Assembly (NCBI RefSeq): GCF_006715495.1
Contig: NZ_VFNI01000007.1
Location: 62,001-126,000 of the forward strand
Reading direction: 5' to 3'
Source: Herbaspirillum sp. SJZ106
GTDB taxonomy: Bacteria; Pseudomonadota; Gammaproteobacteria; Burkholderiales; Burkholderiaceae_D
Length of the DNA stretch: 64,000 bases
Below, one piece after another: positions 52,697-61,298 of this stretch. Both the position numbers and the translations under genes were made by a program. Under the pieces are notes generated by a model. The model searched no databases. It saw only the letters and a program-made list of their open reading frames with translations, and was not told the origin of the DNA. Numbering within the stretch: the stretch's first letter is position 1; every line of letters starts with the position of its first letter.

Positions 52697-54223
52697 CTAG
52701 TTGTTGTTCAGCGCACGCCGATACTGGATGGCTTCCGCGACGTGCGGCTGCAGGACTTGCGGCGCGCCCGCCAGGTCGGCGATGGTGCGGGCCACCTTGA
52801 GCACGCGGTGATAGGCGCGGGCTGACCAGTTCAGCCTTGCCATGGCGGCGTACAGCAGCTCGTCGCCGGCTTGTTCCGGCCGGCAATGTTGGTCGATCTC
52901 CTGGGGCGCGAGCCGGCTGTTGGGCTTGTTCTGGCGCTGTTGCTGCCGATCCAGCGCCAGCGCGGTGCGTGCGGCGATGGCGCTGGAAGGTTCTCCTGCC
53001 GCTGCGGCCGCCAGTTCGTGCGGCGCCAGGGCGCCGACCAATACCTGCAGATCGATGCGGTCGAGCAGCGGGCCGGACAGGCGCCCCTGGTAGCGCGCGA
53101 TGGCATCCGGCGTGCAGCGGCATTTGCCGCTCTCATGACCGAAATAGCCGCACGGGCAAGGGTTCATCGCCGCCAGCAACTGAAAGCGCGCCGGAAACTC
53201 GGCCTGGCGCGCGGCGCGGGAAATGGTGATGCTCCCGGACTCCATCGGCTCGCGCAAGACTTCCAGCACATGCCGGCTGTACTCGGGCAGCTCGTCGAGG
53301 AACAACACCCCATGGTGGGCCAGCGAAATCTCCCCCGGACGCGGCGTGCTGCCGCCGCCTACCAGCGCCACGGCCGAGGCGGTGTGATGCGGCGCGCGAT
53401 AAGGGCGCTGCTTCCAGCGTGAAACGTTGAAGCCGGCGCCCAGCGATTGGACCGCGGCCGCTTCCAGCGCCTGTTCATCGCTCATGGGCGGCAGGATGCC
53501 GGGAAAGCGTGCCGCCAGCATCGATTTCCCGGTGCCGGGCGGGCCTACCAGCAGCAGGCTGTGGCCGCCGGCGGCGGCGATTTCCAGCGCGCGCTTGGCC
53601 TGCAACTGGCCTTTGACGTCGCTGAAATCGGGCCAGTTGCCCGGGCGCGGGTTGTGGGCGGCGGCGCGATGCCGCGCCAGCCGGTGCTGTTCGTCGCGGG
53701 AGGAGAAATGCGCGCAGACATCCAGCAACGAGCGCGCCGGCAGGATGGTGGCATCCATCACCAGGGCGGCTTCATCGGCATTGGCAGCCGGCAAGATGAA
53801 AGCGCGCCGAGATGAGGCATCGCCGCCGGCGTGGTGCATGGCGTAAGTCATGGCCAGGGCGCCGCGGATCGGCCGCAGCTCGCCCGATAGCGAGAGTTCT
53901 CCCGCGAATTCATATCGGTCGAAGCTGTCGCCCGGCACTTGGCCGGAAGCGGCCAGGATGCCCAGCGCGATGGGCAGGTCGAAGCGGCCGGATTCCTTGG
54001 GCAGGTCGGCCGGGGCCAGGTTGACGGTGATGCGGCGGGCCGGGAACTCGAAGCGCGCGTTTTGCAGCGCGGCGCGTACGCGATCCTTGGCTTCCTTTAC
54101 TTCAGCCTCGGGCAGGCCGACGATGGTGAAGGAAGGCAATCCATTGGCCAAGTGCACCTCGACCGTGACCGGCGAGGCGCGCATGCCGGCCAGGGCGCGG
54201 CTGCGAAGGACGGCCAGGCTCAT
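52697..54223 (-). CDS. comM: YifB/ComM family Mg-chelatase-like AAA+ ATPase
   Basis: This 508-residue protein starts with a Lon-like domain (VTVEVHLANGLPSFTIVGLPEAEVKEAKDRVRAAL). A Mg-chelatase-type AAA+ domain follows, with Walker A GPPGTGKS, Walker B LFLDELPE and the zinc-like CPCGYFG...CRC segment, then a helical lid. ComM is a hexameric helicase that promotes branch migration during natural transformation. It is 73 bp after ubiK in the same direction. Confidence 0.9.
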   Translation of the reverse strand: MSLAVLRSRALAGMRASPVTVEVHLANGLPSFTIVGLPEAEVKEAKDRVRAALQNARFEFPARRITVNLAPADLPKESGRFDLPIALGILAASGQVPGDSFDRYEFAGELSLSGELRPIRGALAMTYAMHHAGGDASSRRAFILPAANADEAALVMDATILPARSLLDVCAHFSSRDEQHRLARHRAAAHNPRPGNWPDFSDVKGQLQAKRALEIAAAGGHSLLLVGPPGTGKSMLAARFPGILPPMSDEQALEAAAVQSLGAGFNVSRWKQRPYRAPHHTASAVALVGGGSTPRPGEISLAHHGVLFLDELPEYSRHVLEVLREPMESGSITISRAARQAEFPARFQLLAAMNPCPCGYFGHESGKCRCTPDAIARYQGRLSGPLLDRIDLQVLVGALAPHELAAAAAGEPSSAIAARTALALDRQQQRQNKPNSRLAPQEIDQHCRPEQAGDELLYAAMARLNWSARAYHRVLKVARTIADLAGAPQVLQPHVAEAIQYRRALNNN

Positions 54224-54296
54224 CGCGGCGAACCTGGGCAGTCCTTGGGGTGAATGGCGGCGGGCGAGGGAAAAGGAGGGGCGGCTGTCGTCGGCG

Positions 54297-54542
54297 TCAT
54301 GGGGTTTGTTTTTGCTGGGCTTCAAGCTCGGCAACACGCGCTTCCAGCGCTTCCAGGCGGGCGCGGGTCTTGGCCAGCACCTGGGCCTGGACGTCGAATT
54401 CCTCGCGCGTGACCAGGTCCAGCTTGGCAAAACCCTGGCTCAGCATGGCCTTGACGTTCTTTTCGAGGTCCTTGGCCGGAGAGTTTTCGATCGCCTTGTT
54501 GAGTTTGGATTGCAGGTCTTCAAAGAATTGGGGCTTGTCCAT
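54297..54542 (-). CDS. ubiK: ubiquinone biosynthesis accessory factor UbiK
   Basis: This 81-residue protein matches the BMFP/YqiC family: FFEDLQSKLNKAIENSPAKDLEKNVKAMLSQGFAKLDLVTREEFDVQ, then a coiled coil (LAKTRARLEALEARVAELEAQ). UbiK assists the aerobic ubiquinone biosynthesis complex and forms trimers. A good ribosome site (AAGGAG) precedes the ATG. It probably shares transcript with comM. Confidence 0.88.
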   Translation of the reverse strand: MDKPQFFEDLQSKLNKAIENSPAKDLEKNVKAMLSQGFAKLDLVTREEFDVQAQVLAKTRARLEALEARVAELEAQQKQTP

Positions 54543-54725
54543 GACGGATCTCCTTGGCAGGTTGTTGTGGCGTCAAGTTTAGCCGTTTCCTGGCCATGCA
54601 TAAACCGTCGGCGCTGGATGCGCGGACAAGCGCCATCGCGGAGACATGCCTGGCCGGGCGGTGAAAGCATCCTGAAGGGAAAAAGTGATCCGACTTGGTG
54701 ATCCTCATGGCTTGTCGGACGCTGC

Positions 54726-54825
54726 GCACCAAAAAAGTGTTTGCCGATAGTGAAGAAGTTTGTCAAAAGGAAATCAATATCGCACCAACACTGTGCTTTT
54801 GTCCTTTGTGCGCACTATTTTGGTC
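54726..54825 (+). promoter_or_regulatory. three NtrC-like enhancer sites
   Basis: GCAC-N7-GTGT lies at 54726-54740, GCAC-N7-GTGC at 54782-54796, and a weaker GCAC-N7-GTC at 54812-54825. GCAC-N7-GTGC is the NtrC consensus. They lie 70-185 bp upstream of the sigma-54 promoter, the usual enhancer distance. Confidence 0.6.
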
Positions 54826-54896
54826 TTTATCTACAAAAAAATCGGGAGGAAAGCCTTCTTTCTCTGGGAAAGCCGAGTTCGCCGTGCCGAAAGGAC

Positions 54897-54914
54897 TTGG
54901 CACGGCTCCTGCTA
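54897..54914 (+). promoter_or_regulatory. sigma-54 (-24/-12) promoter of the torF-glnK-amtB unit
   Basis: TTGGCACGGCTCCTGCTA has GG (54899-54900) and GC (54911-54912) with exactly 10 nt between, matching TGGCAC-N5-TTGC except one base. The transcription start would be near 54924, about 50 bp before the porin ATG. Confidence 0.75.
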
Positions 54915-54976
54915 CATGGCCTTGGCAAAACACAAGAAACGATTTTTATTGTTCAACAACAATCCAGAGGGAAGTC

Positions 54977-55759
54977 ATGAAGAAACTGATTCTTGCAACA
55001 GCCATCGCAGCATCGTTTGTTACTACCATGGCCCGCGCGGAAGACGCCAAGCCAGACAACGAATTCAGCTTCAATGCCGCCGTGGTGAGCGATTACCGCT
55101 ATCGTGGCCTGACCCAGACGCGCTTCGATCCGGCATTGCAAGTCGGCGCAGACTATACCCATAACCCGACCGGCCTGTATGCCGGCACCTGGCTGACCAA
55201 CATCAAGTGGATCAAGGATGGCGTCGACATGGCCAAGGGCAGCGGCGGCAAGGGCGATGTCGAATGGGACATCTACGGCGGCAAGCGCGGCGATATCGGC
55301 GGCGGTTTCACCTATGACGTCGGCGGCCTGTATTACTACTATCCGGGCAACAATTACGCGGACATCGCGAAAAACGCCAACACCTTCGAACTGTATGGCC
55401 AGATCGGTTACGGTCCGGGCTACTTCAAGTATTCGCAATCGCTGACCAACCTGTTCGGCGCGGTCAACAGCAAGTACAGCCAGTACTATGATCTGGGCGC
55501 CAACATCGAAACCTTCTACGGCATCATGCTGGGTCTGCATGTCGGCCATCAGAATGTGCGCGGCAACCCCAGCCAGGCCAGTTACACCGACTGGAAGATC
55601 GGCCTGTCCAAGACGTTCGACGATCTGGCCGGCATCACCTTGGGTGTGGCTTATGTCGGTACCGACCTGACGGATGGCTTTGCGACTACCCCGGCTTCGG
55701 ACGGCCTCAAAAACGTTGGCAAGAACGGTGTCGTCTTTTCCCTCAGCAAAACTTTCTAA
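54977..55759 (+). CDS. TorF-family putative porin
   Basis: This 260-residue outer-membrane protein has a signal peptide ending ARAE and the gcw_chp/TorF pattern FSFNAAVVSDYRYRGLTQTRFDPALQVGADY, then a beta-strand series rich in aromatic residues, ending in KTF. It lies directly downstream of the sigma-54 promoter and 12 bp before glnK, so it is part of the nitrogen-starvation unit. It could ease ammonium or small nitrogen compound entry. The frame is open upstream, but the signal peptide and GAGGGAAG fix the start. Confidence 0.85.
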   Translation: MKKLILATAIAASFVTTMARAEDAKPDNEFSFNAAVVSDYRYRGLTQTRFDPALQVGADYTHNPTGLYAGTWLTNIKWIKDGVDMAKGSGGKGDVEWDIYGGKRGDIGGGFTYDVGGLYYYYPGNNYADIAKNANTFELYGQIGYGPGYFKYSQSLTNLFGAVNSKYSQYYDLGANIETFYGIMLGLHVGHQNVRGNPSQASYTDWKIGLSKTFDDLAGITLGVAYVGTDLTDGFATTPASDGLKNVGKNGVVFSLSKTF

Positions 55760-56110
<351 letters not shown>

Positions 56111-56127
56111 AACAAAGGGGAATTCGA

Positions 56128-57657
56128 ATGAGCATGAAAAAAATGTTTTCCAGCGCCCTGGCAATTGGCGCTTTGCTGTTGGCGGTAGGATTTACCGCCC
56201 CGGCCCAGGCGCAGGATGCGCCCAAGCCTGAAGCCGCCGCCGCGACCGCTGCCGCTCCGGCCGCAGCCGCCGAAGCGCCCAAGGCTGACGCCGCACCTGC
56301 GGCTGCCGCTCCGGCCGCGCCGGCTGCAGCCGCCGCCGCGCCGGCGCCGGTGCCCAACAAGGGCGACACCGCATGGATGCTGGTCTGCACCGCGTTCGTG
56401 ATCCTGATGACCCTGCCCGGCCTGGGCCTGTTCTATGGCGGCCTGGTCCGCAGCAAGAACATGCTGTCGGTGCTGATGCAGTGCTTCGTCATCTTCTCGC
56501 TGATCTACATCTTGTGGTTCGTCTACGGCTACAGCATCGCGTTCACCGAGGGCAGCGCGTTCTTCGGCGGCTTCGATCGCCTGTTCCTGCATGGCCTGAC
56601 CGGCGACTCGAACACCGGCACCTTCAGCAAGGGCGTGGTGATCCCCGAACTGGTGTTCGTGGCCTTCCAGGGCGCGTTCGCGGCCATTACCGTGGCGCTG
56701 ATCATCGGCTCCTTCGCCGAGCGCGTGAAGTTCTCCGCCGTGATCCTGTTCTCGATCCTGTGGTTCACCTTCTCGTACCTGCCGATGGCCCACATGGTCT
56801 GGTTCTGGCCCGGTCCGGACGCCTTTACCGATGCCGCTGCCGCTGAAAAGGCGACCGCCGTCTCGGGCTGGCTGTTCCAGAAGGGCGCGCTGGACTACGC
56901 CGGCGGCACCGTGGTGCACATCAACGCTGCGGTCGCGGGCCTGGTCGGTTCCTATGTGATCGGCAAGCGCGTCGGTTTCGGCAAGGAAGCCTTCAAGCCG
57001 CATAGCCTGACCCTGACCATGGTCGGCGCCTCGCTGCTGTGGTTCGGCTGGTTCGGCTTCAACGCGGGTTCCGGCCTGGAAGCCAACGGCGGCGCCGCGC
57101 TGGCCTTCATCAACACCATCCTGGCAACGGCCGCCGCTGTCCTGTCCTGGAGCTTCGGCGAATGGATCGGCAAAGGCAAGCCTTCGATGCTGGGTGCAGC
57201 CTCGGGCGCCGTCGCCGGCCTGGTGGCCGTTACGCCGGCCGCCGGTTTCGTGGGCGTGATCGGCGCCGTGGTGCTGGGCCTGGTCGCCGGCCTGCTGTGC
57301 CTGTGGGGCGTCACCGGCCTCAAGAAGCTGCTGGGTTCCGACGATGCGCTGGATGTGTTCGGCGTGCACGGCGTGGGCGGCATCCTGGGCGCCATCCTGA
57401 CCGGCGTGTTCGCAGCGCCGAGCCTGGGCGGCACCGGCATCTATGACTACGTTGCCAACGCGGTGTCCCCGGACTACTCGATCAGCGGCCAGGTCTGGAT
57501 CCAGTTCCAGGGCGTGCTGACTACCCTGATCCTGTCCGGCGTGGTGTCCTTCATCGCCTACAAGATCGTCGACGTGGTGATCGGCCTGCGCGTGACCGAA
57601 GAGGAAGAGCGCGAAGGTCTGGACATCTCCAGCCACGGCGAGTCGGCCTACCACTAA
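56128..57657 (+). CDS. amtB: ammonium transporter with Ala/Pro-rich N-terminal segment
   Basis: This 509-residue ammonium channel has a signal peptide (cleavage near AQA-QD, residue 28), then a low-complexity Ala/Pro segment at about 29-76, then the usual 11 membrane helices. The pore histidines are in YLPMAHMVWFW and VFGVHGVGG. It follows glnK by 17 bp; GlnK blocks the pore when nitrogen is sufficient. The Ala/Pro insert is not part of the channel core and would be periplasmic. Confidence 0.92.
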   Translation: MSMKKMFSSALAIGALLLAVGFTAPAQAQDAPKPEAAAATAAAPAAAAEAPKADAAPAAAAPAAPAAAAAAPAPVPNKGDTAWMLVCTAFVILMTLPGLGLFYGGLVRSKNMLSVLMQCFVIFSLIYILWFVYGYSIAFTEGSAFFGGFDRLFLHGLTGDSNTGTFSKGVVIPELVFVAFQGAFAAITVALIIGSFAERVKFSAVILFSILWFTFSYLPMAHMVWFWPGPDAFTDAAAAEKATAVSGWLFQKGALDYAGGTVVHINAAVAGLVGSYVIGKRVGFGKEAFKPHSLTLTMVGASLLWFGWFGFNAGSGLEANGGAALAFINTILATAAAVLSWSFGEWIGKGKPSMLGAASGAVAGLVAVTPAAGFVGVIGAVVLGLVAGLLCLWGVTGLKKLLGSDDALDVFGVHGVGGILGAILTGVFAAPSLGGTGIYDYVANAVSPDYSISGQVWIQFQGVLTTLILSGVVSFIAYKIVDVVIGLRVTEEEEREGLDISSHGESAYH

Positions 57658-57706
57658 GTCGAATTCAAGTTGTATTCCTTCGGGGCCGGCAACGGTCCCT
57701 TTCAAG

Positions 57707-57724
57707 GGCGCTCTCCGGAGCGCC
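57707..57724 (+). terminator. terminator of amtB
   Basis: A 7-bp stem (GGCGCTC / GAGCGCC) with a TCCG loop is followed by TTTTTT. It lies 50 bp after the amtB stop. Confidence 0.85.
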
Positions 57725-57753
57725 TTTTTTATTGTTTTTCGGCAAATATAATT

Positions 57754-57890
57754 CCCGAGTATTTGACTCGGGCTCTTTAAAAAGAGCCCAATGGCCGCCA
57801 TGTAGACAACCCGAACCTCCGCTGCGCAGCGAGGCGATTGAGGCAAATGGTTTCCCGCAACGAAGGATGGCGATCTGGCAAGGCCATCCT
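57754..57890 (+). promoter_or_regulatory. three hairpins in the gshA leader
   Basis: The first hairpin is CCCGAGT / ACTCGGG (57754-57772). The second is GGGCTCTTT / AAAGAGCCC (57770-57789), which shares GGG with the first, so they compete. The third is AGGATGGC / GCCATCCT (57864-57890). A TAAAAT box near 57922 could be a -10 element for gshA downstream of them. Function is unknown; they may belong to a leader RNA or a small transcript. Confidence 0.4.
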
Positions 57891-57968
57891 GCGGCGTCGC
57901 AACACGACTTCAGGAATCCGCTAAAATCAGCATTTGCTGCCGGCATTTACAAATCGTTAAGGTCTTAT

Positions 57969-59267
57969 ATGGTCCCGCATCTTGTCACCGCTCTGAATGG
58001 CCCTTTGTTGGAGCTGGAGAAGAAAATCCTGGGCGCCACGCCGGCCATCGAACGCTGGTTCCGCATGGAGTGGCAAGAGCACACGCCGCCCTTCTATTGC
58101 TCGGTCGACCTGCGCAACGCCGGTTTCAAGCTGGCGCCGGTGGACACCAACCTGTTCCCGGGCGGCTTCAACAACCTGTCGCCGGAAATGCTGCCGCTGG
58201 CCGTGCAGGCGGCGATGGCGGCGATCGAAAAATATTGCCCCGACGCACGCAACCTGTTGCTGATCCCGGAAAGCCATACCGGCAATACCTTCTATCTGCA
58301 AAACATCGCCCGGCTGATGCAGATCTTCCGCCAGACCGGGCTCAATGTGCGCCTGGGTACGCTGGCGCCGGAGATTGCCAAGCCCAAGGAAATCGCCTTG
58401 CCGGACGGCACCAGCATCACGCTGGAGCCGCTGGAACGTTCGGCCAACGGCCGCCGCTTGGGGTTGAAGAACTTCGATCCCTGTACCGTGCTGCTCAACA
58501 ATGACCTGTCGATCGGCATTCCCTCGGTGCTGGAAGGCTTGCATGAGCAAAGCGTGCTGCCGCCGCTGCATGCCGGCTGGGCCATGCGCCGCAAGAGCAA
58601 CCACTTCGCCGCCTACGATGAGGTGGTCAAGAAATTCGCCAAGATGGTCGAGGTCGACCCCTGGATGCTCAATCCCTTGTTCGCCAAGTGCGGCGACATC
58701 GATTTCCAGGAAAACACCGGCACCGATGCGCTGGCCGACAGCGTATCGAGCCTGTTGTCGAAGATCCGCAAGAAGTACAAGGAATACGGCATCAAGGAAC
58801 AGCCCTTCGTCTTCATCAAGGCCAATGCCGGCACCTATGGCATGGGCATCATCGCCGTCAAGGACGCCAGCGAGGTCAAGGACCTCAACCGCAAGCAACG
58901 CACCAAAATGCTGGTGGGCAAGGAAGGCCTGGAAGTGTCCGAAGTGATCATCCAGGAAGGCGTGCATTCCTTCGAGCGCATCAATGAAGCGGTGGCCGAG
59001 CCGGTGGTCTACATGATCGACCGCTATGTGGTGGGCGGTTTCTACCGCGTGCATGCCGACCGCGGCGTCAATGAGAACCTGAACGCCCCCGGCGCGCATT
59101 TCGTGCCGCTGGCCTTCGCCCAGCAGCATGCCTTGCCGGACATGCATGCCAAGCCAGGCACCACCGCCCCCAACCGTTTCTATATGTATGGCGTGGTGGC
59201 GCGGCTGGCGCTGCTGGCGGCCTCGCTGGAAATGGAAAAGACCGATCCCAACCCGGAAGTATATTGA
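57969..59267 (+). CDS. gshA: glutamate--cysteine ligase
   Basis: This 432-residue enzyme makes gamma-glutamylcysteine, the first step of glutathione synthesis. It belongs to the betaproteobacterial GshA type (VDLRNAGFKLAPVDTNLFPGGFNNL near the start; FIKANAGTYGMGIIAV and EPVVYMIDRYVVGGFYRVHADRG later), unlike the E. coli-type enzyme. The frame is open far upstream, but AAGG before the ATG at 57969 and family length support this start. gshB follows after 57 bp. Confidence 0.9.
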   Translation: MVPHLVTALNGPLLELEKKILGATPAIERWFRMEWQEHTPPFYCSVDLRNAGFKLAPVDTNLFPGGFNNLSPEMLPLAVQAAMAAIEKYCPDARNLLLIPESHTGNTFYLQNIARLMQIFRQTGLNVRLGTLAPEIAKPKEIALPDGTSITLEPLERSANGRRLGLKNFDPCTVLLNNDLSIGIPSVLEGLHEQSVLPPLHAGWAMRRKSNHFAAYDEVVKKFAKMVEVDPWMLNPLFAKCGDIDFQENTGTDALADSVSSLLSKIRKKYKEYGIKEQPFVFIKANAGTYGMGIIAVKDASEVKDLNRKQRTKMLVGKEGLEVSEVIIQEGVHSFERINEAVAEPVVYMIDRYVVGGFYRVHADRGVNENLNAPGAHFVPLAFAQQHALPDMHAKPGTTAPNRFYMYGVVARLALLAASLEMEKTDPNPEVY

Positions 59268-59324
59268 CCGGCATCGCCACGCACATTCGTACGATCCAGC
59301 CAAGCCCAACAGGACGCCAGCAAT

Positions 59325-60269
59325 ATGAAAATCGCTTTTCTCGCCGATCCGCTCGATACGTTCAAGACGTACAAGGATTCCACTTTCGCCATGATGCGCG
59401 AGGCTGCTCGCCGCGGCCATGCGATCTACGCCTTCGAGCAGGGCGACCTGGTGCTGGAGAGCGGCCTGGTGACCGCCAGCGCCGCCAGGATTGCGCTGAC
59501 CGGCGAGGCCGAGGATTGGTATCGCGCCGACAAGCCGGCGTCGGTGTTCCTGCCGGAGTTCGATGCGGTGGTGGTGCGCAAGGATCCGCCGTTCGACATG
59601 GAATATATCTACACGACCTACCTGCTCGAATTGGCCGAGAAGCAAGGCGCGCGCGTGTTCAACAAGCCCGAGGCGATCCGCAGCCATAACGAGAAACTGG
59701 CGATCGCCCAGTTTCCGCAATACACCGCGCCCACGCTGGTCACGCGCGACGCCAAGCGCCTGCGCGACTTCCACGCCGAGCACCAGGACGTGATCCTCAA
59801 GCCGCTGGACGGCATGGGCGGCATGGGCATCTTCCGCGTCAAGGCCGATGCGATGAACCTGGGCTCGATCATCGAGACGCTGACCGACAACGGTCAACGC
59901 ACGATCATGGCGCAGCGTTTCATTGCTCAGATCAGCGCAGGCGACAAGCGTATTTTGCTGATCGGCGGCAAGGTGGTGCCCAATGTGCTGGCGCGCATCC
60001 CGCAAGGCAGCGAAGTGCGCGGCAACCTGGCCGCAGGCGGCCTGGGGGTGGCGCAGCCGGCATCGGCGCGCGACCTGGAAATCGGCGAGGCGCTGGCGCC
60101 CATCCTGTATCAGCGCGGACTGTTGCTGGTAGGATTGGATGTAATCGGCGACTATTTGACGGAAATCAACGTGACCAGTCCGACCTGCTTCCAGGAAATT
60201 ACCCAGCAGACCGGTTTCGATGTGGCGGCGATGTTCGTCGATGCGCTGGAAACGGCAGTCGGAGGTTAA
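59325..60269 (+). CDS. gshB: glutathione synthetase
   Basis: This 314-residue ATP-grasp ligase joins glycine to gamma-glutamylcysteine. The start MKIAFLADPLDTFKTYKDST, the central HNEKLAIAQFPQYTAPTLVTRD and ILKPLDGMGGMGIFRV (ATP grip) and the C-terminal INVTSPTCFQEI fit the family. It is the second gene of the glutathione operon. Its stop abuts the next start. Confidence 0.93.
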   Translation: MKIAFLADPLDTFKTYKDSTFAMMREAARRGHAIYAFEQGDLVLESGLVTASAARIALTGEAEDWYRADKPASVFLPEFDAVVVRKDPPFDMEYIYTTYLLELAEKQGARVFNKPEAIRSHNEKLAIAQFPQYTAPTLVTRDAKRLRDFHAEHQDVILKPLDGMGGMGIFRVKADAMNLGSIIETLTDNGQRTIMAQRFIAQISAGDKRILLIGGKVVPNVLARIPQGSEVRGNLAAGGLGVAQPASARDLEIGEALAPILYQRGLLLVGLDVIGDYLTEINVTSPTCFQEITQQTGFDVAAMFVDALETAVGG

Positions 60270-60746
60270 ATGGGGACGATGGAGCATGACGGGCTGCTCG
60301 GAGAAAAGCGCGTCGCATTCGATGGCAACAATTCCATGGTTGGTATTCTTCTTGTGACGCACGCCCCGCTGGGGCAAGCTTTTCTGGACGCGGCGACCCA
60401 CGTATTCCGCGGCAAGCCCGAGCGGGTGGAAGCGATCGACGTGATCGCCGACCAGAACCCGGCCGAAGTGCAAAACCTGGCGATCGAGGCGGTCAAGCGC
60501 CTCGATGACGGCAGCGGCGTATTGGTGATCACCGATGTGATGGGCGGCACGCCGTCCAACTGTACGGGCTTCTTGTGCGGCCTGGAAAACGTCTCGGTGA
60601 TTGCGGGCATCAGCTTGCCCATGCTGCTGCGCGCCTTGACTTACCGCAACGATACGCTCGACGTGGTGGTCGAAATGGCCCTGGCGGGAGGGCAGAATGG
60701 CGCGGTGCGGGTGGATAACCGCATCCGCGTGGCGACCTCGGCCTGA
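60270..60746 (+). CDS. PTS EIIA component, mannose family
   Basis: This protein of 158 residues carries the phosphorylated histidine H31 in LLVTHAPLG and the EIIA-Man block DVMGGTPSN. The start at 60270 has GGAGG 4 nt upstream, directly at the gshB stop. The conserved domain begins at the methionine at 60336, which would give 136 residues, so either start is possible. With HPr and EI but no EIIB/EIIC nearby, it probably acts as a regulatory phospho-relay rather than sugar uptake. Confidence 0.85.
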   Translation: MGTMEHDGLLGEKRVAFDGNNSMVGILLVTHAPLGQAFLDAATHVFRGKPERVEAIDVIADQNPAEVQNLAIEAVKRLDDGSGVLVITDVMGGTPSNCTGFLCGLENVSVIAGISLPMLLRALTYRNDTLDVVVEMALAGGQNGAVRVDNRIRVATSA

Positions 60747-60799
60747 TGCCGGCGCATGCCGCGCAGCGGACGCAGGACCATAAAAACGAAAGCTGACAA

Positions 60800-61069
60800 A
60801 TGATTCAAAAAGAACTCGAAATCGTCAATAAACTTGGCTTGCATGCGCGTGCCTCCGCCAAATTCACCCAGCTTGCCAGCAAGTACAAATGCGAAGTGTG
60901 GATGGCCTTCAACAAGCGCCGCATCAATGCCAAGTCCATCATGGGCGTCATGATGCTGGCCGCCGGCAAGGGCAGTGTGATTACGCTGGAAACCAACGGC
61001 GAGGACGAGCAGGAATGCCTGGTCGCGCTGGAGGCGCTGATCAACGACAAATTCGGCGAAGGCCAGTAA
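60800..61069 (+). CDS. ptsH: phosphocarrier protein HPr
   Basis: This 89-residue protein has the active histidine H15 (NKLGLHARAS) and S46 in INAKSIMGVM, the site used by HPr kinase in many Betaproteobacteria. It passes phosphate from enzyme I to EIIA. It lies between EIIA and ptsI. Confidence 0.92.
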   Translation: MIQKELEIVNKLGLHARASAKFTQLASKYKCEVWMAFNKRRINAKSIMGVMMLAAGKGSVITLETNGEDEQECLVALEALINDKFGEGQ

Positions 61070-61298
61070 GCGCCATCGCAACAGGCGTTGTCCGCAGTCT
61101 TGCGCTGCGCCGCAGCAGCGCTGGCGCCTGCACTGATATCCGGTTCGACAAGGTTGTCCGTTTTCCTGTTCTCCGCCTGGCCTCGTTCATCCTTTCGATG
61201 GCCGTGATTGCCAAACCGTGGTTTGTTCGGTAACTTTCTTCAGGCTACCGCGAACGACAATACGGCGGAATATAAAAAACGAAGCAGGAGATAACGCG

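Noticed and set aside
57957..60473. Long minus-strand open frame opposite gshA-gshB
   Set aside because: It mirrors GC-rich codon use of the real plus-strand genes, has no family resemblance, and is rich in His/Gln/Arg, as antisense frames are.
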